Origin: Frankiales bacterium
GTDB taxonomy: Bacteria; Actinomycetota; Actinomycetes; Mycobacteriales; SCTD01
Length of the DNA stretch: 33,169 nt
Reading direction: 5' to 3'
Assembly: GCA_025965615.1 (NCBI GenBank)
Contig: JAOPWP010000060.1
Span: 1-33,169 of the forward strand
In this document: positions 30,673 through 33,169 of the stretch, in pieces
How the letters are laid out: each line of letters opens with the position of its first letter
Position numbering within the stretch: position 1 is the first letter of the stretch
Made by a program: the position numbers and the translations under genes
The notes under the pieces: model-generated
Told to the model about the DNA's origin: nothing
The model's input: the letters and a program-made list of their open reading frames with translations, nothing else
Databases searched by the model: none

Positions 30673-31470
30673 ATGACCTCGCCCGATCCCCTCACCGGCA
30701 GTCCCGTGCCCGTCCTGGAGCGCTTCGCCCTGGAAGGGAAGGTCGCGCTCGTCACCGGCGCGTCGTCCGGCCTCGGCGTGGCCTTTGCCGTCGCCATGGC
30801 CCAGGCCGGGGCCGACGTCGTGATCGGGGCCCGGCGACGGGACCGGCTCGACGACACCGTCCGCCTCGTCGAGGCGACCGGTCGCAGGGCCATCGCGGTC
30901 GAGACCGACGTCACCGAGGTCGAGCACTGCCGCCGGCTCGTGGCTGCAGGCATGGACGCCTTCGGCCGGGTCGACGTGCTGGTGAACAACGCCGGGGTCG
31001 GCGGGGAGTACAACCCCGCGACCGAGGACCCGCCCGAGCACTTCCGGGCCGTCATGGACGTCAACGTGAACGGCTCCTACTGGATGGCCCAGGCATGCGG
31101 GCGGGTCATGCAGCCCGGCAGCTCGATCATCAACATCTCCAGCGTCATGGCGCTCACGACCGCGAGGATGCCCGCCTCTGCCTACGCGGCGAGCAAGTCT
31201 GCCGTGCTGGGGTTGACCCGCGACCTGGCCGCGCAGTGGGGCGCCCGCGGGATCCGCGTCAACGCCCTGCTCCCGGGCGTCTTCCCGTCGGAGGCGACGG
31301 CGAACTACAGCGACAACTACAAGAAGAAGATCATCGATGCGCGGATCCCGCTCGGCCGGATCGGGGACCCCTCAGACATCGGCGCCACCGCCGTCTTCCT
31401 GGCCAGCGACGCGGCGTCCTACATCACCGGGGTCAGCCTTCCCGTCGACGGCGGCGTCCTGCTGCTCTGA
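30673..31470 (+). CDS. SDR-family oxidoreductase (ketoreductase/hydroxyacyl dehydrogenase)
   Basis: 265 residues from ATG 30673; AAGG five to eight bases upstream is a weak ribosome binding site, and the frame's extension to 30604 lacks similarity. A classical SDR with all catalytic features: TGASSGLG (28-35), NNAG (105-108), S156/S157 in INISSV, Y171 and K175 in AYAASKSA, and PVDGG near the end. It resembles FabG/gluconate-5-dehydrogenase-like proteins. Divergent from the kinase-like gene, it could interconvert a keto and hydroxy group on the acyl chain, as LvaD does in levulinate catabolism. Its stop is one base from the stop of the convergent MDR gene. Confidence 0.88.
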   Translation: MTSPDPLTGSPVPVLERFALEGKVALVTGASSGLGVAFAVAMAQAGADVVIGARRRDRLDDTVRLVEATGRRAIAVETDVTEVEHCRRLVAAGMDAFGRVDVLVNNAGVGGEYNPATEDPPEHFRAVMDVNVNGSYWMAQACGRVMQPGSSIINISSVMALTTARMPASAYAASKSAVLGLTRDLAAQWGARGIRVNALLPGVFPSEATANYSDNYKKKIIDARIPLGRIGDPSDIGATAVFLASDAASYITGVSLPVDGGVLLL

Positions 31471-31471
31471 C

Positions 31472-32461
31472 TCAGCCGGGACCGATCTCGACCACGACCT
31501 TGCCGGCCGCGGACCTGCTCTCGATCAGCTCCAGAGCCTGCCGGGCCGACTCGAACGGGAGCCGGTGCCCGACGAACGGGGAGACCACGGGGTCGGCCGC
31601 CAGGGCGAGCAGGGCCCGCGCGAGCTCGTCGGCGACCTCCGGGTGCCGTCGGACGAACGGCTCGAGAGCGACGCCCACCACGCTCAGGTCGCGCAGGAGC
31701 AGGCGGTTCACCTTGACGGTCGGGATGGTCCCGGCTGCGAAGCCCACGACGGCGAGCCGGCCACCGACGTCGAGCGAGCGCAGCGAGTCGACGAACCGGT
31801 CGCCGCCGACCGGGTCGACCACGACGTCGACCCCCCGCCCGTCGGTGAGCTCCCGCACGCGCTCGAGCCACGGGACGTCACAGCGCACGACCTCCGAGGC
31901 ACCTGCTGCCCTCGCCGTCTGCTCCTTGTCGGCCGAGGACACGACCGCGAGGGCCCGCCCTCCCAGGGCCGTCACGACCTGCACGGTCGCCGTACCCACA
32001 CCGCCGGAGGCCCCGTGGACCAGCACCGTCTCGCCGGCCCGGAAGCCCGTGCGGTACAGGGAGAACCAGGCGGTCGCGTAGTTCAGGTAGAAGGCCGCTC
32101 CCTCGGCGAAGCCCATGTCGGGCGGCAGGGGGACGGCGTACTGCGGTGGCACGAGGGCCCGCTCGGCCAGCCCACCCCAGACCGTGAGCCCGGCGATCCT
32201 GTCCCCCGGTACGAAGCGCGAGCCGGGAGGTGCCTCCAGCACGACCCCGGCCACCTCCCCACCGCTGACGTACGGAACCTCGATCCCGTGCTGGTAGGCA
32301 CCTCTGGCCTGCAGGACGTCGGGGAACGAGACCCCCGCCGCGTGCACCTCGACCAGGAGACGGCGCCCGTCGCTCCACGGGTGGGCGCCGACCGGCTCCG
32401 GCGCCTCGCTCACGGCACCACCGGCCGGGCCCGTCAGCTCGGTGATCACGAACGCCCGCAC
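31472..32461 (-). CDS. MDR-family NADPH:quinone oxidoreductase-like enzyme
   Basis: 329 residues, zinc-independent medium-chain reductase. N-terminal GroES-like domain with AAGVSFPDVLQARGAYQ and PYVSGGEVAGVV (63-74), then the nucleotide-binding motif VHGASGGVGTATVQ (148-161) and DPVGGDRFVDSLR. No structural or catalytic zinc ligands are seen. The family reduces quinones, enones or enoyl-CoA using NADPH; the natural substrate is open. GTG 32461 starts 21 bases after the regulator gene, so the two are probably co-transcribed. Confidence 0.88.
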   Translation of the reverse strand: MRAFVITELTGPAGGAVSEAPEPVGAHPWSDGRRLLVEVHAAGVSFPDVLQARGAYQHGIEVPYVSGGEVAGVVLEAPPGSRFVPGDRIAGLTVWGGLAERALVPPQYAVPLPPDMGFAEGAAFYLNYATAWFSLYRTGFRAGETVLVHGASGGVGTATVQVVTALGGRALAVVSSADKEQTARAAGASEVVRCDVPWLERVRELTDGRGVDVVVDPVGGDRFVDSLRSLDVGGRLAVVGFAAGTIPTVKVNRLLLRDLSVVGVALEPFVRRHPEVADELARALLALAADPVVSPFVGHRLPFESARQALELIESRSAAGKVVVEIGPG

Positions 32462-32482
32462 GCTGCTAGCCCGCGCCCTGGG

Positions 32483-33169
32483 TCATGCCGTCTGCTCGCG
32501 CTGGCGGTCCTCGGTCCGGTCACCCAGAGCCGGCAGCGCCGGATGGCCCTGCAGCCGCAACACCACGAGCGCGGTCTGGACGCTGAGCTGGTCGCTGGCG
32601 TCACCGAGGACGTCGAGCCCGGTCACGGCGCGCACCCTCGCCAGCCGCAGCCGCACGGTGTTCTCGTGGACTCCCAGCTGCGCGGAGCTGGCGCGCACGC
32701 TGCGGGACGCGTCGAAGTAGCAGTGCAGGGTCACGATCAGGTCCGCGGTGTGCAGGCCACCGGCCAGGAGCGGGCCGAGGATGTCGTCGACGTACGCGCG
32801 CACGGAGGCCACGTCGCTGTTGGCCACGAACAACCGGGCCGGGCCGAGGTCGTCGACCGCCAGGACGCGGACCTGGGCCTTCTCGGTGAACCGGTCGACG
32901 CAGAGGGCCACCTCACGGGCGGCGCGGTAGGCACGAGGGAGCCCCGTCGGCTCCGTGACGGCCGAGACGCCCACGATCAGCTCGCGGTCGAGCTCGAGGC
33001 ACGCGTCGCGGACGGCCTCCTTGACGCGGTTGACCATCGCCACCGGGCTGACGTCCGCGGGTGCTTCGACCAGGAGCATGACGCCCTCCGAACCGCGCGT
33101 GGCGAGGACCTCCACCCGGAGCAGGCGCGAGACCTCCCCGGCGAGCACCTCCTCCTCGAGCCTTCCTGC
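32483..33169 (-). CDS. PucR/CdaR-type transcriptional regulator, C-terminal part
   Basis: Partial: the frame is open to the window edge (229 codons including the stop; the GTG at 33148 is internal). The middle part has the GGDEF-like degenerate domain of this family (VGVSAVTEPTGLPRAYRAAREVAL). The C-terminus has the PucR-type helix-turn-helix with YFDASRSVRASSAQLGVHENTVRLRLARV (about 32710-32622), where HENTVR is the hallmark recognition helix. Such regulators usually activate the neighbouring catabolic genes in response to a small molecule; here the directly following MDR gene is the obvious target. Its own sensory N-terminus lies outside the window. Confidence 0.88.
   Translation of the reverse strand, partial: AGRLEEEVLAGEVSRLLRVEVLATRGSEGVMLLVEAPADVSPVAMVNRVKEAVRDACLELDRELIVGVSAVTEPTGLPRAYRAAREVALCVDRFTEKAQVRVLAVDDLGPARLFVANSDVASVRAYVDDILGPLLAGGLHTADLIVTLHCYFDASRSVRASSAQLGVHENTVRLRLARVRAVTGLDVLGDASDQLSVQTALVVLRLQGHPALPALGDRTEDRQREQTA

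Noticed and set aside
1-33169. CRISPR arrays, tRNA/rRNA genes, insertion sequences, prophage or toxin-antitoxin genes
   Set aside because: Read for direct repeats, transposase-like proteins and RNA-gene signatures; none was seen, and base composition looks even throughout.

Overview
The window is very GC-rich with dense coding and many 4-base start/stop overlaps. It holds a mycobacterial-type MenB, an LLM-class (probably F420-dependent) oxidoreductase, WS/DGAT and PlsB lipid-storage enzymes, and at least one promoter that looks leaderless. Together these point to an actinomycete chromosome. The genus cannot be fixed from the sequence (a Geodermatophilus- or Nocardioides-like soil lineage is a guess). 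I see no rRNA, tRNA, CRISPR, insertion sequence or phage gene, and no gene-free gap longer than about 160 bases.

Layout. (1) 1-4691: the C-terminal part of an FtsX-type ABC permease, converging on a three-gene operon of a four-repeat DUF347 membrane protein, an OmpR-type regulator and a sensor kinase. (2) 4764-5597: an SDR protein lacking the catalytic Tyr and Lys, divergent from the next block. (3) 5718-10468 (+): menB, a BadI-like ring-hydrolase paralogue, an IVD/LCAD-type acyl-CoA dehydrogenase, a 2,4-dienoyl-CoA-reductase-like SDR and an Est30-like esterase. (4) 25678 down to 10461 (-): an apparent 14-gene operon. It runs from a Liv-type ABC importer (five genes) through two crotonases, an APH-like kinase, a protein of unknown function, GpsA, WS/DGAT, an alpha/beta hydrolase and a HAD-PlsC fusion to PlsB. 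(5) 30568 down to 25829 (-): APH-like kinase, acyl-CoA dehydrogenase, alpha-methylacyl-CoA racemase and LLM oxidoreductase, with a divergent SDR at 30673. (6) 31472-33169 (-): a quinone-oxidoreductase-like MDR enzyme and the C-terminal part of a PucR/CdaR-type regulator.

How it may work together. Blocks 3 and 4 converge and overlap by eight bases. Their promoter regions carry near-identical copies of a TGGTCWGACCA palindrome: at 5707-5719 on the -10 of menB, at 6724-6738 just after the predicted start of the badI-like transcript, and at 25735-25750 in the -35/-10 spacer of the importer operon. This is the operator type of FadR-like GntR repressors, so one acyl-CoA-sensing regulator, not encoded here, may control both. 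The inferred physiology is uptake of an organic acid (possibly alicyclic, branched or terpenoid), its breakdown as CoA thioesters, and diversion of acyl-CoA to storage lipid by a nearly complete glycerol-3-phosphate-to-triacylglycerol set. Block 5 with its divergent SDR resembles a levulinate/ACAD10-11 style 4-hydroxyacyl-CoA module (keto reduction, phosphorylation, elimination). No acyl-CoA synthetase is present, so CoA activation must be encoded elsewhere.
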